In this document: positions 4,941 to 5,687 of the stretch, one piece after another
Layout of the letters: the number at the start of each line of letters is the position of its first letter
How positions within the stretch are numbered: the stretch's first letter is position 1
Origin: Rubrivivax sp.
Lineage (GTDB): Bacteria; Pseudomonadota; Gammaproteobacteria; Burkholderiales; Burkholderiaceae_C
Direction of reading: 5' to 3'
Assembly (NCBI GenBank): GCA_030693565.1
Contig: JAUYAJ010000729.1
Location: 1-5,687, forward strand
DNA: 5,687 nt
Notes under the pieces: generated by a model
Databases searched by the model: none
What the model saw: the letters and a program-made list of their open reading frames with translations, nothing else
Told to the model about the DNA's origin: nothing
Made by a program: the position numbers and the translations under genes

Positions 4941-5687
4941 GCCGCCACCCCGCACCGCGATGCCGCTGCGGCGTCGCGCACCGCGGCGATGCCGCGCACA
5001 TAGGCGACGAAGCGCGGTGCCCAGCCATCGGCACCGCTGCTGTGCCGGTGCGCGTAGGACGCCAGCACATGGCCGCAGAGCAATCCGTCATGCTGGCCGT
5101 CAATGCCCTGGCCGCGCTCGACACGGTAGCCAAAACGCAGGCCGGGGCCCAGGTTCTCCAGGCTCGAATGGTGGAACTCGTGGGCGCGGATCAGCGCCGC
5201 CTCGCCCCCGGGCCAGGGAAAGTCGGCGGTTTCGCGCAGCGCCACATAGCCGCGCCCGACCGGCCGCTCGTGCATCACCGCGTCGGCCGGAATGGCGCCG
5301 ACCATTTCGGCGACACGATCCTTCCAGCGCAGCCTGCGGCTCAGGTACATCAGGCCACCGCACTCGGCGTACACCGGCAGCCCGCCGGCGATGGCCTCGC
5401 GCAGCGCCGCGCGCAGCGCGCCATTGGCCTGCAGCGCTTCCATGTGCATCTCGGGGAAGCCGCCGCCGATGAACAAGCCGTCGAGCACCGGCAAGCGGGT
5501 GTCGCTCAAGGTGTCGATGAAGACAAGTTCGCCGCCCGCCGCCTGCAGCGCCGCCAGGTCGTCCGGGTAGTAGAAGCCAAAGGCGCGGTCGCGGGCCACG
5601 CCGATGCGCAGCCGCCGCCCGCCTGGCACTGGGTTGGCAGCCATGGGCGCGGCGGCCAGCGCCGGCACAGTGGCGGCCAGCGCCTGC
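4937..5687 (-). CDS. dsrN: DsrN, siroheme amidase / cobyrinate a,c-diamide synthase family (C-terminal glutaminase half, partial)
   Basis: DsrN is a glutamine-dependent amidase, homologous to CbiA/CobB, thought to convert siroheme to siroheme amide for DsrAB. Only the last 249 residues are inside the window; the frame is open to the right edge, so the N-terminal ATP-binding domain is missing. A Pro/Ala linker is followed by the class I glutaminase domain: RRLRIGVARDRAFGFYYPDD, LDGLFIGGGFPEMH, the nucleophile Cys in YAECGGLMYLS (codon at 5362-5360), RPVGRGYVAL, HEFHHSSLENLG and the histidine segment SYAHRHSS near the end. In-frame GTG and ATG codons near 5640-5668 are in the interdomain linker and are not real starts. 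The symbol dsrN, not cbiA/cobB, rests on the DsrC- and DsrR-like genes directly downstream and the SUMT gene after them. Confidence 0.85.
   Translation of the reverse strand, partial: QALAATVPALAAAPMAANPVPGGRRLRIGVARDRAFGFYYPDDLAALQAAGGELVFIDTLSDTRLPVLDGLFIGGGFPEMHMEALQANGALRAALREAIAGGLPVYAECGGLMYLSRRLRWKDRVAEMVGAIPADAVMHERPVGRGYVALRETADFPWPGGEAALIRAHEFHHSSLENLGPGLRFGYRVERGQGIDGQHDGLLCGHVLASYAHRHSSGADGWAPRFVAYVRGIAAVRDAAAASRCGVAA

Noticed and set aside
4314..5003. Plus-strand open frame opposite the DsrR-like and DsrC-like genes
   Set aside because: Antisense shadow without family signatures.
1..5687. tRNA, rRNA, CRISPR array, insertion sequence or attachment site
   Set aside because: I saw no tRNA-like fold, no regularly spaced repeats, no transposase motif and no long terminal repeats anywhere in the window.

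Overview
The window is GC-rich, protein-dense bacterial DNA. Its gene content points to a sulfur-oxidising proteobacterium, most likely a betaproteobacterium, that uses the reverse dissimilatory sulfite reductase (rDsr) route. This is inferred from gene families and base composition by eye; no taxonomic search was possible.

Layout. On the minus strand from the left edge (1-1293) lies the 5' part of a large molybdopterin oxidoreductase that resembles SoeA, the catalytic subunit of the cytoplasmic sulfite:quinone oxidoreductase SoeABC. As written it is broken. The N-terminal cysteine motif and the rest of the protein are in different frames, and the segment between them that should hold the fourth cluster cysteine is absent. 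The join sits on a 10-bp sequence that could have been a short direct repeat. A short divergent intergenic region (about 1294-1516) holds three inverted repeats. On the plus strand follow a soluble NarX-like sensor kinase with a four-cysteine cluster (1517-2662) and, overlapping by one base, a NarL-like response regulator (2662-3318).

The regulator ends tail-to-tail, with a 15-bp overlap, against a compact minus-strand gene string read right to left: dsrN (siroheme amidase, C-terminal half only), a DsrC-family protein with no cysteine, a DsrR-like A-type scaffold-fold protein with an added cysteine-rich tail, and a uroporphyrinogen-III C-methyltransferase (SUMT). Gaps are -4, 25 and 19 nt, so these genes look like one transcript, probably the end of a larger dsr operon lying to the right of the window.

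How it fits together. SUMT makes precorrin-2 for siroheme, and DsrN amidates siroheme for DsrAB. DsrR-like and DsrC-like proteins are known accessory families of the Dsr pathway, which yields sulfite; SoeA-type enzymes oxidise sulfite to sulfate. The kinase/regulator pair lies between the two steps and is a natural candidate for redox-linked control of one or both. That regulatory link is inference. The most unusual points are the soeA lesion, the cysteine-free DsrC paralogue, the Cys tail on the DsrR-like protein, the Cys cluster in the kinase, and the dyads in the divergent promoter region.
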